Source: Vagococcus hydrophili (GTDB lineage Bacteria > Bacillota > Bacilli > Lactobacillales > Vagococcaceae). Taken from it: a stretch of 64,000 bases of DNA. Made by a program: the position numbers and the translations under genes. Numbering within the stretch: position 1 is the first letter of the stretch; every line of letters starts with the position of its first letter. The stretch spans positions 2,976,001 to 3,040,000 of the forward strand of contig NZ_CP049887.1 of NCBI RefSeq assembly GCF_011304195.1, given 5' to 3'. The notes under the pieces were generated by a model. That model was not told the origin of the DNA, did not search any database, and worked only from the letters and a program-made list of their open reading frames with translations. Below are positions 8,329 to 17,156 of this stretch, one piece after another.

Positions 8329-9054
8329 CTAAAGAAAGTGTTTTTTTGCTACCTCCATAATTTTTATTTTCTTGTTATATTCTATTTTTTTTATTTCGTG
8401 ATTTCGATCCAATTCAACTAGCATGTCTGCCTGATTTTTAACTGGTAAAATATAGGTATAATAAGCTCTCATGTTGATTTCTTCCCAAATTGATGAGATC
8501 AACAGATCTTTTTTTTCTGGGGCTATTTGAGCATATTCTTTTTTAGATGATATGTTTTTCATCGTTCTTTGTTGATACCATTTGAAATTTAAATTTAGCT
8601 CGACATTTAAAAATAAAGAAAAATCAATATACGAATTAAACAAAGAATTTAAGGCCATTGTTCCTTCAATTATTAAAATACTCGGGTTATTTATTTGTTG
8701 ATTTTTATTTATGATATCTCCTACTACTTGATCATAAACACCTCTTAAAACAACGCTTTTATTTTGAAATAAATAACTAAAAAAAGCAGCTATTTTTTCC
8801 TCATTATACGTTTCAACCCAACCCTTTTTATCAAATAAATGTTTTTCATTTAACTCTTCATTACTATACAAAAAATCATCTGTTGAAATGATTTGAACAC
8901 GCTCTGTCGGATAAACACGATTTATCTCTTTTTTTAAGTAGCTAGCGAAAGTTGATTTACCTGAACATACATTTCCTGTTATGCCAATCATTAAAATATT
9001 ATTTTTTAGCTTTCTATTTGGTAAATGATTCGCTACAATGTCTATAAGATACAT
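8329..9054 (-). CDS. Type I pantothenate kinase-like P-loop kinase
   Basis: 241-residue kinase of the CoaA/uridine kinase fold. Walker A is GITGNVCSGKST (residues 24-35), followed by IISTDDFLYSNEEL and KKGWVETYNEEK, which align with the CoaA segment for pantothenate/uridine-type substrates, and LIIEGTMALNS. It is shorter and more divergent than E. coli CoaA, so it may phosphorylate another small molecule. It diverges from the LysR gene at 9097 across 42 bp, which suggests co-regulation. The Shine-Dalgarno is AAAGGGAA. Confidence 0.7.
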   Translation of the reverse strand: MYLIDIVANHLPNRKLKNNILMIGITGNVCSGKSTFASYLKKEINRVYPTERVQIISTDDFLYSNEELNEKHLFDKKGWVETYNEEKIAAFFSYLFQNKSVVLRGVYDQVVGDIINKNQQINNPSILIIEGTMALNSLFNSYIDFSLFLNVELNLNFKWYQQRTMKNISSKKEYAQIAPEKKDLLISSIWEEINMRAYYTYILPVKNQADMLVELDRNHEIKKIEYNKKIKIMEVAKKHFL

Positions 9055-9096
9055 TTTTTATTCCCTTTCTAAACATTATTTTTGGAGGTTTTATTT

Positions 9097-9999
9097 ATGG
9101 ATATTAAGCATCTCGAATATTTTACAACCATTGTTGAAAATAATTTTAATCTCTCTCAATCTGCAAAAATTTTATTAATTTCTCAACCAGGTTTAACCAA
9201 ATTCATCAAAGAATTTGAAGAAAAAGAAGGTGTAGAATTATTTATCCGCTCCAAAGGAAGATTAGTTAGTTTAACACCGATTGGTAAAGAATTTTATGAA
9301 AACGCATTAAACGTTTTAGAACAATATAATCAATTAATGAAAGGTTTACGAATCAATAAAACAGAGATTAAAGGCAAAATTAAAGTTGGCATTCCACCAG
9401 TTATCTTAACTGTTCTTTTTAAAAAAGCCATCCCTCAATTTATTATTGAAAACCCTAGTATTCAACTTGAAATTATTGAAGCTGGTGCCTATGAATTACA
9501 AAAAATGCTTCTACTTCAAGAAATTGATATCGCCTTTTTAATTGATCCAATCACAACATCTAACATTCAAAGTAAAACGGTTGTTGAAAATGAGGTTGTC
9601 GTTGTTTTTAATAAACAGCATAATTTTGCTAAAAGCCAAGCTCCAATTCCTTATAAAAATTTAGCTAGTGAACGAATTATTCTTTTAAATGATACGTTTA
9701 TGATTCATCATCAAATCAAAAAGAATTTCCAAGTAGCAGGGGTAACCCCACATATCTTTTTTGAATCTGGCGCATGGGATTTGCTTGCGAGCATGTGTGA
9801 ATCACTTAACATTATCACCTTGTTACCAGCACCTATCATCCCTCATTACTCACAAGATACCTTGATGTGTCGCTCTATTGAGCCACCACTTCACTGGATT
9901 GTTAAAATATGTCGTTTAGAAAACATTCATCAAAATCATTTAACTGAATTTGTTGAAGATTTCTTTATTCAAATTTTTTCAAAAGAAAATATTTTTTAA
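9097..9999 (+). CDS. LysR-family transcriptional regulator
   Basis: 300-residue LTTR with the N-terminal winged helix MDIKHLEYFTTIVENNFNLS and SQPGLTKFIKEFEEKEG, then a periplasmic-binding-like effector domain. I use the ATG at 9097 (TTTGGAGG seven bases upstream); the longer TTG start overlaps that site. It is clearly paralogous to the LysR at 13478-14377: nearly the same first 20 residues and the same length. The two may respond to related acyl-CoA or carboxylate ligands. It diverges from the kinase gene at 8329 and converges on the CoA-transferase operon. Confidence 0.9.
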   Translation: MDIKHLEYFTTIVENNFNLSQSAKILLISQPGLTKFIKEFEEKEGVELFIRSKGRLVSLTPIGKEFYENALNVLEQYNQLMKGLRINKTEIKGKIKVGIPPVILTVLFKKAIPQFIIENPSIQLEIIEAGAYELQKMLLLQEIDIAFLIDPITTSNIQSKTVVENEVVVVFNKQHNFAKSQAPIPYKNLASERIILLNDTFMIHHQIKKNFQVAGVTPHIFFESGAWDLLASMCESLNIITLLPAPIIPHYSQDTLMCRSIEPPLHWIVKICRLENIHQNHLTEFVEDFFIQIFSKENIF

Positions 10000-10017
10000 A
10001 GACAACCTAATTCTTTA

Positions 10018-10059
10018 TAAATAAAGGAGCGTAACTTTTAGGTCACACTCCTTTATTTA
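10018..10059. terminator. Bidirectional terminator between lysR and the CoA-transferase
   Basis: TAAATAAAGGAG (10018-10029) pairs with CTCCTTTATTTA (10048-10059) between two converging genes. The A- and T-rich flanks can serve both strands. Confidence 0.75.
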
Positions 10060-10074
10060 CGAACAACCTCAAAA

Positions 10075-11631
10075 TTAGTTAAGATTCTTCATTTTTTCTT
10101 CAGAAAAGATCGCTGCATCCATTAATTTAATGTTTTCTTTCATCACAGGTTTAAAGGACATATGCGCTAAAATATCTTTTTCTAAATCAATTCCTGGAGC
10201 GATTTCAATCAACTCAACGCCATCTTTCACAAGCTTAAAGACAGCTCTTTCAGTAACATAATAAATATTTTGTTCATTATTTAGAGCGGTTTTTCCACTA
10301 AAGGTAATTTGTTCCACATCATTCACGAATTTAGATTTTTTACCTTCATTTAAAATAGTTAACTTGCCATCTTTCACTTCTGTTTTAAGACCACCTGCAG
10401 TAAATGTGCCACAGAAGACCACATTTTTAGTGTTTTGAGTAATATTAATGAAACCACCAGCACCAGCAATTTTTGGTCCAAATTTAGAAACGTTGATGTT
10501 TCCATATTGATCACATTCCGCTAAGCCAAGAAAGGCAATATCAATCCCACCACCGTCATAAAAATCAAACATATAAGATTGGTCGATGATTGATTCAGGA
10601 GAAATAGCTGCACCAAAATCAAGGCCACCAACTGGAATACCGCCAAAACTTCCTGGTTCAATGGTTGTTGTAAAGCGATCATTAGCTCCTTCTTCTTTAA
10701 GTACGGCAGAAATAACTTCTGGCATACCAATTCCGTAATTCACAATCTTAGCATCTTCTGGAATTAAAAAAGCAGAACGTCTAGCAATAATTTTACGTTC
10801 ATTTAAAGGAACTGCTGTTGCTCCCTCTGATTTAATCACATCAGATTTAATGAAATCTGAATTAAATTGTGTACCAAAGGTTTGCATATGTTTGGTTTCA
10901 TCTTCAACCTCAACCACATAATCCACTAAAAGACCTGGGATTTTAACTAATTTTGGATCAAGTGAGCCTGAAAGTACACGTCTCTTCACTTGAACAATTA
11001 CGATTCCACCAGCATTTTTTACTGCCATTGCTAAAGATGTCGCTTCTAAAGTTAAAGGTTCTTCATCAAAAGCAATATTACCGTGTTCATCAGCGAACGT
11101 TCCTTTCATAATTGCCACATTTGGTTGTAGTAATGAGTAAGCTAAGTATTCTTCACCATTAAAGATCATTTTCTTAACTAATTCTTCTTTAGTCGCTTCA
11201 TTTAAGCGACCACCAGCTATATCTGGATCTACAAAAGTTCCTAAGCCCACTTTACTGATTAAGAAAGGCTTTTTAGCTGCTATGTCACGGAACATTTGTG
11301 AAATAACACCTTGTGGGAAATTATAAGCTTCGATTTTATTCTCTGAAACAAGAGGTTGTAATTTTGGTGCTAATCCCCAATGTCCGCCGATAACTCTTTT
11401 TAATAACCCTTCTTTTGCGTAATGATTTAATCCACGATCACCACCATCACCAATTCCAGCGGCATACATCAATGTTAAATCTTTAGGATGTTGGTTTTCA
11501 TTATAAAAAGTTTCCACTGCTTCATGAATTTCTTCAGCAACACCTGTTCCAATAAACCCTTCAACAGCTAAAACATCGCCATCATGAATTAAACTTGGGA
11601 CTTCGCTTGCTTTAATAAACTTAACGCTCAT
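10075..11631 (-). CDS. Acyl-CoA:acetate/propionate CoA-transferase (single-chain)
   Basis: 518-residue class I CoA-transferase in which the alpha and beta halves are fused, like YdiF or propionate CoA-transferase. It moves CoA between acyl-CoA and short-chain acids through a glutamyl-CoA intermediate. The catalytic glutamate is E325 in TTTIEPGSFGG, and the glycine-rich oxyanion loop VEGFIGTG is at residues 23-30. It is the last gene of the phaJ-fabV-pct operon, ten bases after the reductase. Here it probably activates 3-hydroxybutyrate or releases butyrate; the acid used is inferred. Confidence 0.9.
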   Translation of the reverse strand: MSVKFIKASEVPSLIHDGDVLAVEGFIGTGVAEEIHEAVETFYNENQHPKDLTLMYAAGIGDGGDRGLNHYAKEGLLKRVIGGHWGLAPKLQPLVSENKIEAYNFPQGVISQMFRDIAAKKPFLISKVGLGTFVDPDIAGGRLNEATKEELVKKMIFNGEEYLAYSLLQPNVAIMKGTFADEHGNIAFDEEPLTLEATSLAMAVKNAGGIVIVQVKRRVLSGSLDPKLVKIPGLLVDYVVEVEDETKHMQTFGTQFNSDFIKSDVIKSEGATAVPLNERKIIARRSAFLIPEDAKIVNYGIGMPEVISAVLKEEGANDRFTTTIEPGSFGGIPVGGLDFGAAISPESIIDQSYMFDFYDGGGIDIAFLGLAECDQYGNINVSKFGPKIAGAGGFINITQNTKNVVFCGTFTAGGLKTEVKDGKLTILNEGKKSKFVNDVEQITFSGKTALNNEQNIYYVTERAVFKLVKDGVELIEIAPGIDLEKDILAHMSFKPVMKENIKLMDAAIFSEEKMKNLN

Positions 11632-11641
11632 GATATTCCTC

Positions 11642-12835
11642 CTATGGTTTCATTCTCATTAATTCAGCCACATCAACGTCATTATTTGTATTACCATCAA
11701 CGTCAAATCCGTTTAAATTGAAAAATTCTTTTTTAAATAAATCATATGCTATTAAATCTGTTTTAAAATTATCAGCTGTTAATTGTGCCATTAAATTATT
11801 AACTTTTTCTTGCACATCTGCTCTTAATTCCCAACTATCTGGACGCAAACGGCCTTTTTCATCATAATTAGATTCTGTTCCGTATAACATTGTTCTAAAA
11901 ATACGGTCTTTATGCATAATTGGCGTTTCGTGAAGATTCATTTCTTGCATCACTTTATATAAACAAATTAAGTATTTAGGTAAGATTGGAATAACCACAC
12001 TTGCTTTAGTTGTCACTGCTTTTGACACACAAATCAAACTTTCACCGTTAAGACTCTTAAGATTTTTATTAATTCTTTTAGATGATTCTTCTGCTTGTTC
12101 TTTTGCAACACCTAAAGAACCGTCGTGATAAAAGGCATGAGTCACATCTGGGCCAATATAAGAATATAAAACTGTTTTGAAACCTTCTGCTAAGCAGCCA
12201 GCTTCTTTTAAGAGTTCAACCCACCATTCCCAATCTTCGCCACCCATCACTTTAACTGTACCTTCAATTTCTTCCTCTGTTGCAGGTTCAACTGTTTGGA
12301 TAAATAGTTCTTCTTTTTCTAGGTTAATATTTTCTCCTGAAACTTCTTGCCCGATTGGTTTTAAAGCTGAAGAATAAGTGATTCCTGTTTTATAGTCTGT
12401 ACGTTTTGGTGCTGCCAAACTATACACTAATAAATCAATTTCGCCACCAAATTCTTGTTTAATATAGTCAATGACTTGTTCTTTCATTTCTAAACTGAAG
12501 GCATCTCCAATAAAATTTTTGGCAATCAGCCCTTCTTTTTCAGCAAATTCTTTGAAGAAAATGTTGTTATACCAACCAGCAGTTCCTAACATAGTTTCAT
12601 CTTTTGGTCCTCTTTCAAAAGAAACACCAATTGTATCCGCATGACTACCAAAAGCTGCTGTAATACGGCTAGCTAAACCATAACTAGAAGACGCTCCTAA
12701 AACTAACGCTTTTTTAGTTCCTTCATAATCGCCTTGTTTTTTTACGTAGTTAATTTGATTTAAGACTTCTTGTTTACACCCATTAGGATTAACGCTTCTT
12801 GCCATATTACCTTTTAATTTCATTTCAACTTTCAT
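11642..12835 (-). CDS. fabV: Trans-2-enoyl-CoA/ACP reductase, FabV/Ter family
   Basis: 397-residue NADH-dependent enoyl reductase. It has the LVLGASSSYGLASRI cofactor motif (residues 45-59) and the family Y-x8-K active site at Y236 and K245. In fatty acid synthesis FabV reduces enoyl-ACP; the Ter relatives reduce crotonyl-CoA to butyryl-CoA. The neighbours (enoyl-CoA hydratase, CoA-transferase) favour the crotonyl-CoA role here. The start has AGGAGAG before ATG at 12835, four bases after the phaJ stop. Confidence 0.9.
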   Translation of the reverse strand: MKVEMKLKGNMARSVNPNGCKQEVLNQINYVKKQGDYEGTKKALVLGASSSYGLASRITAAFGSHADTIGVSFERGPKDETMLGTAGWYNNIFFKEFAEKEGLIAKNFIGDAFSLEMKEQVIDYIKQEFGGEIDLLVYSLAAPKRTDYKTGITYSSALKPIGQEVSGENINLEKEELFIQTVEPATEEEIEGTVKVMGGEDWEWWVELLKEAGCLAEGFKTVLYSYIGPDVTHAFYHDGSLGVAKEQAEESSKRINKNLKSLNGESLICVSKAVTTKASVVIPILPKYLICLYKVMQEMNLHETPIMHKDRIFRTMLYGTESNYDEKGRLRPDSWELRADVQEKVNNLMAQLTADNFKTDLIAYDLFKKEFFNLNGFDVDGNTNNDVDVAELMRMKP

Positions 12836-12838
12836 TGT

Positions 12839-13279
12839 TTACTCTCCTTTCGGTGGGATAACTGTTGCTGTCCCATCTATTAATAATTCACCGTTTTGAT
12901 TAACAACAGTGGTATGTAACTCAGCCATAATAAATTTCTTTTTGTCGATGATTTTTGTTACTTCTACTTTTGCCACAATCACATCATCAAAATAAATTGG
13001 ATGGATAAATTTAAGATTTTGACCTAAATAAATCGTTCCAGGTCCAGGTAAATCCATTCCTAAACAAGCAGAAATTAAGCCTGCTCCTAACATACCATGA
13101 GCGATTTTAGTTTTAAAAATACTGCTTTTAGCATACTCTTCATCAGTATGTGCTGGATTCATATCTCCTGTTGTTTGAGCAAATAAATCCACATCTTGTT
13201 CTGTCACACGTTTTGATTTTTCCCCAACTTGGCCAACTTTTATTTTGTCTTGTGTAATGCTTGGATACTCTTTTAACAT
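12839..13279 (-). CDS. phaJ: MaoC-like (R)-specific enoyl-CoA hydratase
   Basis: 146-residue hot-dog-fold hydratase that interconverts (R)-3-hydroxyacyl-CoA and enoyl-CoA. The catalytic motif DMNPAHTDEEYA supplies D39 and H44, followed by KIAHGMLGAGLIS. Length and motifs match PhaJ/MaoC domains. It is first in an operon with the enoyl reductase and CoA-transferase and would give crotonyl-CoA from (R)-3-hydroxybutyryl-CoA. A short palindrome like that before the thiolase operon lies upstream at 13435. Confidence 0.88.
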   Translation of the reverse strand: MLKEYPSITQDKIKVGQVGEKSKRVTEQDVDLFAQTTGDMNPAHTDEEYAKSSIFKTKIAHGMLGAGLISACLGMDLPGPGTIYLGQNLKFIHPIYFDDVIVAKVEVTKIIDKKKFIMAELHTTVVNQNGELLIDGTATVIPPKGE

Positions 13280-13434
13280 TTATGACACCCCTATCTTTAT
13301 TTGTTAAAAAATGAGCAATCAAAAAAACAGTGAAAGATATAACACAAAAGTATCATTTTTCTATTGCTCGTTTCAACAACATGAATATAATACCTTTTTC
13401 AGTTAATAGCTAATACTGTTTTTTCATATATTGA

Positions 13435-13449
13435 ATAACTTTTAGTTAT
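13435..13449. promoter_or_regulatory. ATAACT-AGTTAT palindrome upstream of phaJ
   Basis: ATAACT and AGTTAT flank TTT about 155 bp upstream of phaJ, between it and the lysR gene. The same half-sites end the 27-bp palindrome before the thiolase operon. This is a plausible shared LysR site. Confidence 0.4.
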
Positions 13450-13477
13450 GGTAAATCAAACCGTATATAGTAAGAAA

Positions 13478-14377
13478 TCATTTTCCGTTAAAAGCTTGCG
13501 TCAGTGATTCAATGATATAGGCTTCTATTTTTGAATAATTATCTTTCCTAAGTCTAGCCAAAACAACTTGCCAACTGATTGGTTTTTCCATTGGTAAACA
13601 GACCACATCCGTTACTTGGTACAAATCTTTCGTAGGCTTAGGTAAGATTGTTGCAATATCATGATTTATCTTGGTTGAATTCAACATAAAATCCCAAGAT
13701 CCAGAAGTTAAAATAATATTGGGATGTACTTGATGACGTTCAAATTGATCCATTAATAAGTGATTAATCATAAAAGAAGAATCAAAAATAGCCAATTTTT
13801 CATTATCTAAATCACTCCAACCAACCTTTTGACGTTTAGCTAGTTTATGACTAGGGGAAACAAATAAACTTAACTCAGAACGCTGAATCTCGTAATTTTC
13901 AATAAGATTATCTGCTAATCCTGTTGGTGAAAGCAGTACGGCTATGTCAACATTTCCTAAAAGTAATTCATTTTTTAGGTCATACGCTCCAATTTCTTTA
14001 ATATTAAATTTAATTTCTGGATTTTCTAAAATAAGCCTTGGCATCACTGTAGAAAAAACAACTGATAAAACAAGGGGTGGAATGCCGATTGTTATTGTTC
14101 CCTTCATACCCTTAAACTGCTCGTGCAGATTTGTAAACATGTCATTGTAATTTTGAAGAACAATCATCGCATCTTCATAAAAGGATTCTCCAGCATAAGT
14201 TAATCCTTTGATTCGACCACCTGCACGCTTAAACAACTTAAGTTCTTCTCTTTTTTCAAAGTCGTTAATCATCATACTTAAAGTTGGTTGTGAAACATAC
14301 AACAACTCTGCTGCTCGACTCAAATTAAAGTTATTGTCAACAATCGTAACAAAATATCGCAATTGTTTAATATCCAT
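13478..14377 (-). CDS. LysR-family regulator of the acyl-CoA island
   Basis: 299-residue LTTR beginning MDIKQLRYFVTIVDNNFNLS, with the helix-turn-helix SQPTLSMMINDFEKREE and a full effector domain. It is a paralogue of the regulator at 9097. It sits between the phaJ operon (same strand, downstream) and the divergent thiolase operon, the usual position for a LysR protein that controls both. Palindromes with ATAACT/AGTTAT ends lie in both flanking intergenic regions. Confidence 0.9.
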   Translation of the reverse strand: MDIKQLRYFVTIVDNNFNLSRAAELLYVSQPTLSMMINDFEKREELKLFKRAGGRIKGLTYAGESFYEDAMIVLQNYNDMFTNLHEQFKGMKGTITIGIPPLVLSVVFSTVMPRLILENPEIKFNIKEIGAYDLKNELLLGNVDIAVLLSPTGLADNLIENYEIQRSELSLFVSPSHKLAKRQKVGWSDLDNEKLAIFDSSFMINHLLMDQFERHQVHPNIILTSGSWDFMLNSTKINHDIATILPKPTKDLYQVTDVVCLPMEKPISWQVVLARLRKDNYSKIEAYIIESLTQAFNGK

Positions 14378-14492
14378 GACGTATCACACTCCCTATATAA
14401 TTTGTAGTAATACCTTCAATAACTATTATGTATACTTATACTTAATTTCAAACTCATTATGTCACAACCTTATAATAAAAGCCATTAAGATC

Positions 14493-14519
14493 ATAACTAT
14501 AAATATTATTTATAGTTAT
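14493..14519. promoter_or_regulatory. 27-bp perfect palindrome before the thiolase operon
   Basis: Twelve-base arms ATAACTATAAAT and ATTTATAGTTAT around ATT, about 90 bp upstream of the thiolase start, in the intergenic region with the divergent lysR. It is the strongest LysR operator candidate here. Confidence 0.5.
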
Positions 14520-14568
14520 CTAAATTTTATATATTTTCTTTTACCTAAATTCCTTGTTATCTTGTGAG

Positions 14569-14586
14569 TGTAGAAAGCGTTTTACA
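14569..14586. promoter_or_regulatory. Weak cre-like site before thiolase
   Basis: TGTAGAAAGCGTTTTACA is an imperfect palindrome with a cre-like AAGCGTTTT core, but its spacing departs from the consensus. It ends 18 bp before the thiolase ATG, so a bound protein would block transcription. Confidence 0.3.
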
Positions 14587-14604
14587 AAGAAAGGACTTTA
14601 AATT

Positions 14605-15801
14605 ATGAATAACAAAAAAATTGTCATTGTTGAAGCTTTAAGAACACCCATTGCCTCTTTTGGTGGTGCTTTTAAAAATATTTCAGCCGTAGAACTCGGA
14701 ACAACTGTATTAAAAAGAATTTTAGAAACAACGAAAGTCGCTCCTGAAATGGTCGATGAAGTGATTTTAGGAAATGTGCTTCATGCTGGTTTAGGTCAAA
14801 ATGTGGCGAGACAAGTTGCCATTCATGCAGGTATTCCAAGCGAAAAGACATCATTTACTCTTGATATGGTTTGCGGTTCTGGTTTAAAAGCAATCGAACT
14901 TGCTGCACAAAGTATTCTTTTAGGTGATGCTGAAATTGTTATTGCTGGTGGTGTTGAAAACATGTCCCAAGCAGCTTACGTTTTAGAAAATCAACGTTTT
15001 GGTCAAAGACTAGGTAATGGTAAAGTCATCGATACTCTTGTTAATGATGGTTTAACAGATGCTTTTAATCACTATCATATGGGAATTACAGCTGAAAATG
15101 TTGCCAAACAATATGGTATTACTAGAGAAGATCAAGATCATTTTGCTGAAAACAGTCAAAGAAAAGCAGCTCTTGCTTTAGAAAATCATGTATTTAAAGA
15201 TGAAATCGTACCTGTTTCAATTCCTCAACGCAAAAAAGAGCCAATTTTAATAGATACTGATGAATATCCAAAACCAGGGACAACTTTTGAAACGTTACAA
15301 AAATTAAGACCTGCCTTCTTACCAAATGAAGGAACTGTCACTGCTGGAAATGCTTCAGGGATCAATGATGGTGCGGCTATGGTGATGTTAATGACTGAAG
15401 AAAAAGCAAAAAGTTTAGGACTAAATATTTTAGTTTCTTTAACTAGCTATGCCAGTGCAGGTGTCGCTCCTGAACTTATGGGAACTGGTCCAATTCCAGC
15501 TTCTAAAAAAGCATTAGAAAAAGCTAACCTAACAGTTGCTGATTTAAACTTAATTGAATCAAATGAAGCCTTTGCTGCTCAATCAATTGCAGTCTTAAAA
15601 GAATTAGATTTAAATCCAGAAATCGTCAATGTGAATGGTGGCGCAATTGCTTTAGGACATCCAATTGGTGCTAGCGGTGCTAGAATTTTGGTTTCTCTTA
15701 TTCATGAAATGAAACGTCGCCAAGCTGAAAATGGTTTAGCTACCCTTTGCATTGGTGGCGGTCAAGGAACAGCAGTTATTGTTAAGAATTACAACTTATA
15801 G
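14605..15801 (+). CDS. atoB: Acetyl-CoA acetyltransferase (thiolase)
   Basis: 398-residue biosynthetic-type thiolase. It interconverts acetoacetyl-CoA plus CoA and two acetyl-CoA. The acyl-enzyme cysteine is C90 in DMVCGSGLKA; H352 in GHPIGASGAR and C382 in CIGGGQG complete the active site. It is first in an operon with the acetoacetate CoA-transferase subunits, the 3-hydroxybutyrate dehydrogenase-like SDR and probably the permease. The AAAGGAC Shine-Dalgarno precedes the ATG. Confidence 0.95.
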   Translation: MNNKKIVIVEALRTPIASFGGAFKNISAVELGTTVLKRILETTKVAPEMVDEVILGNVLHAGLGQNVARQVAIHAGIPSEKTSFTLDMVCGSGLKAIELAAQSILLGDAEIVIAGGVENMSQAAYVLENQRFGQRLGNGKVIDTLVNDGLTDAFNHYHMGITAENVAKQYGITREDQDHFAENSQRKAALALENHVFKDEIVPVSIPQRKKEPILIDTDEYPKPGTTFETLQKLRPAFLPNEGTVTAGNASGINDGAAMVMLMTEEKAKSLGLNILVSLTSYASAGVAPELMGTGPIPASKKALEKANLTVADLNLIESNEAFAAQSIAVLKELDLNPEIVNVNGGAIALGHPIGASGARILVSLIHEMKRRQAENGLATLCIGGGQGTAVIVKNYNL

Positions 15802-15816
15802 AAAGCAGGTTTTAAT

Positions 15817-16467
15817 ATGTGCAAACAGATTTCAATTTCTGAAGCCGTTACTCACATCAATGATGGAGATACAATCATGGTTGGCGGCTTTATGGCTAAT
15901 GGAACACCCGAAAAACTAATCGATGCCTTAGTAGAAAAAGGTGTTAATAATTTAACTCTCATTTGTAATGACGCTGGTTTTATTGATCGAGGTGTTGGTA
16001 AAATGGTAGCCAAAAAACAATTTTCTACGATTATTGCTTCTCATATTGGCTTAAATCGTGAAGCAGGTCGTCAAATGACAGAAGGTGAAACAACTATTGA
16101 ACTTGTCCCTCAAGGAACTTTAGTGGAACAAATCAGAGCTGGTGGCTTTGGTTTAGGTGGTTTCTTAACCCAAACTGGCCTTGGAACCCTTGTTGAAGAA
16201 GGAAAAGAAATTGTTAACGTTGATGGGCAAGATTTCCTTTTAGAAAAACCATTAAAAGCTGATGTCGCTTTAATCTTTGCTAATAAAGCTGATACTCAAG
16301 GTAATTTACAATATTTAGGTTCAGAAAATAACTTCAATCAAATGATGGCTACAAATGCAACTACCACAATTGTTGAAGCCAAAGAAGTAGTTAAAGTTGG
16401 CGATATTGATCCTAATTTTGTTCATACACCAGGAATTTTTGTTAATTACTTAGTAAAAGGAGCATAA
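15817..16467 (+). CDS. atoD: Acetoacetate/3-oxoacid CoA-transferase subunit A
   Basis: 216-residue alpha subunit of a heterodimeric class I CoA-transferase, with MVGGFMANGTPEKLID near the N-terminus and the GGFLTQTGLGTLVEEGK motif. It works with the subunit encoded three bases downstream to activate acetoacetate with CoA from an acyl-CoA. The cluster thiolase-AB-SDR-permease resembles the Bacillus scoA-scoB-yxjF-yxjC group. Confidence 0.93.
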   Translation: MCKQISISEAVTHINDGDTIMVGGFMANGTPEKLIDALVEKGVNNLTLICNDAGFIDRGVGKMVAKKQFSTIIASHIGLNREAGRQMTEGETTIELVPQGTLVEQIRAGGFGLGGFLTQTGLGTLVEEGKEIVNVDGQDFLLEKPLKADVALIFANKADTQGNLQYLGSENNFNQMMATNATTTIVEAKEVVKVGDIDPNFVHTPGIFVNYLVKGA

Positions 16468-16470
16468 AAA

Positions 16471-17133
16471 ATGACGACAGAAAGCGTAACATTATCCAAA
16501 GAAGAAGTTCAAGCACGAATCGCAAAACGTGTCGCTCAAGAATTAGAAAATAATACCTTAGTCAATTTAGGGATTGGATTACCAACACAAGTTGCCAACT
16601 ACATTCCAGAAGATGTAACGATTACTTTGCAATCTGAAAATGGCTTTGTTGGTTTAACAGCTGATATTGATCCGGAACACATCGATCCATCCATTGTAAA
16701 TGCTGGTGGACAACCTGTTGGAATCGTTAAAGGAGGAGCTTTCTTTGATAGCTCAACTTCTTTTGGAATTATCCGTGGTGGACACGTTGCAGCCACTGTT
16801 TTAGGTGCTTTACAAGTGGACCAATACGGAAATATTGCTAACTACTTAATTCCAGGAAAAATGGTACCTGGTATGGGTGGTGCGATGGATTTACTAGTTG
16901 GTGCAAAAAAAGTAATCGTTGCAATGGAACATACTAATCGAGGAAAACATAAAATTTTGAATAACTGTTCCCTTCCGTTAACAGCTAAACAAGTTGTTAA
17001 TCTAATTATTACTGAGATGGGCGTTTTTGAATATCAAGAAGAAGGCCTTTGTGCTATCGAAATTCATCCTGATTATTCATTTGAAGAAGTACAAGCAGCA
17101 ACAGAAGTTACTTTAATCAATAAAACAAAATAA
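16471..17133 (+). CDS. atoA: Acetoacetate/3-oxoacid CoA-transferase subunit B
   Basis: 220-residue beta subunit with the catalytic glutamate E56 in LQSENGFVGL and the VNLGIGLPTQVANY stretch. It has the motifs of AtoA/ScoB. The succinyl-CoA versus acetyl-CoA preference cannot be read from the sequence. It is preceded by AAAAGGAG and is tightly linked to subunit A. Confidence 0.93.
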   Translation: MTTESVTLSKEEVQARIAKRVAQELENNTLVNLGIGLPTQVANYIPEDVTITLQSENGFVGLTADIDPEHIDPSIVNAGGQPVGIVKGGAFFDSSTSFGIIRGGHVAATVLGALQVDQYGNIANYLIPGKMVPGMGGAMDLLVGAKKVIVAMEHTNRGKHKILNNCSLPLTAKQVVNLIITEMGVFEYQEEGLCAIEIHPDYSFEEVQAATEVTLINKTK

Positions 17134-17156
17134 AAAATATACTGGAGGATTTTATT

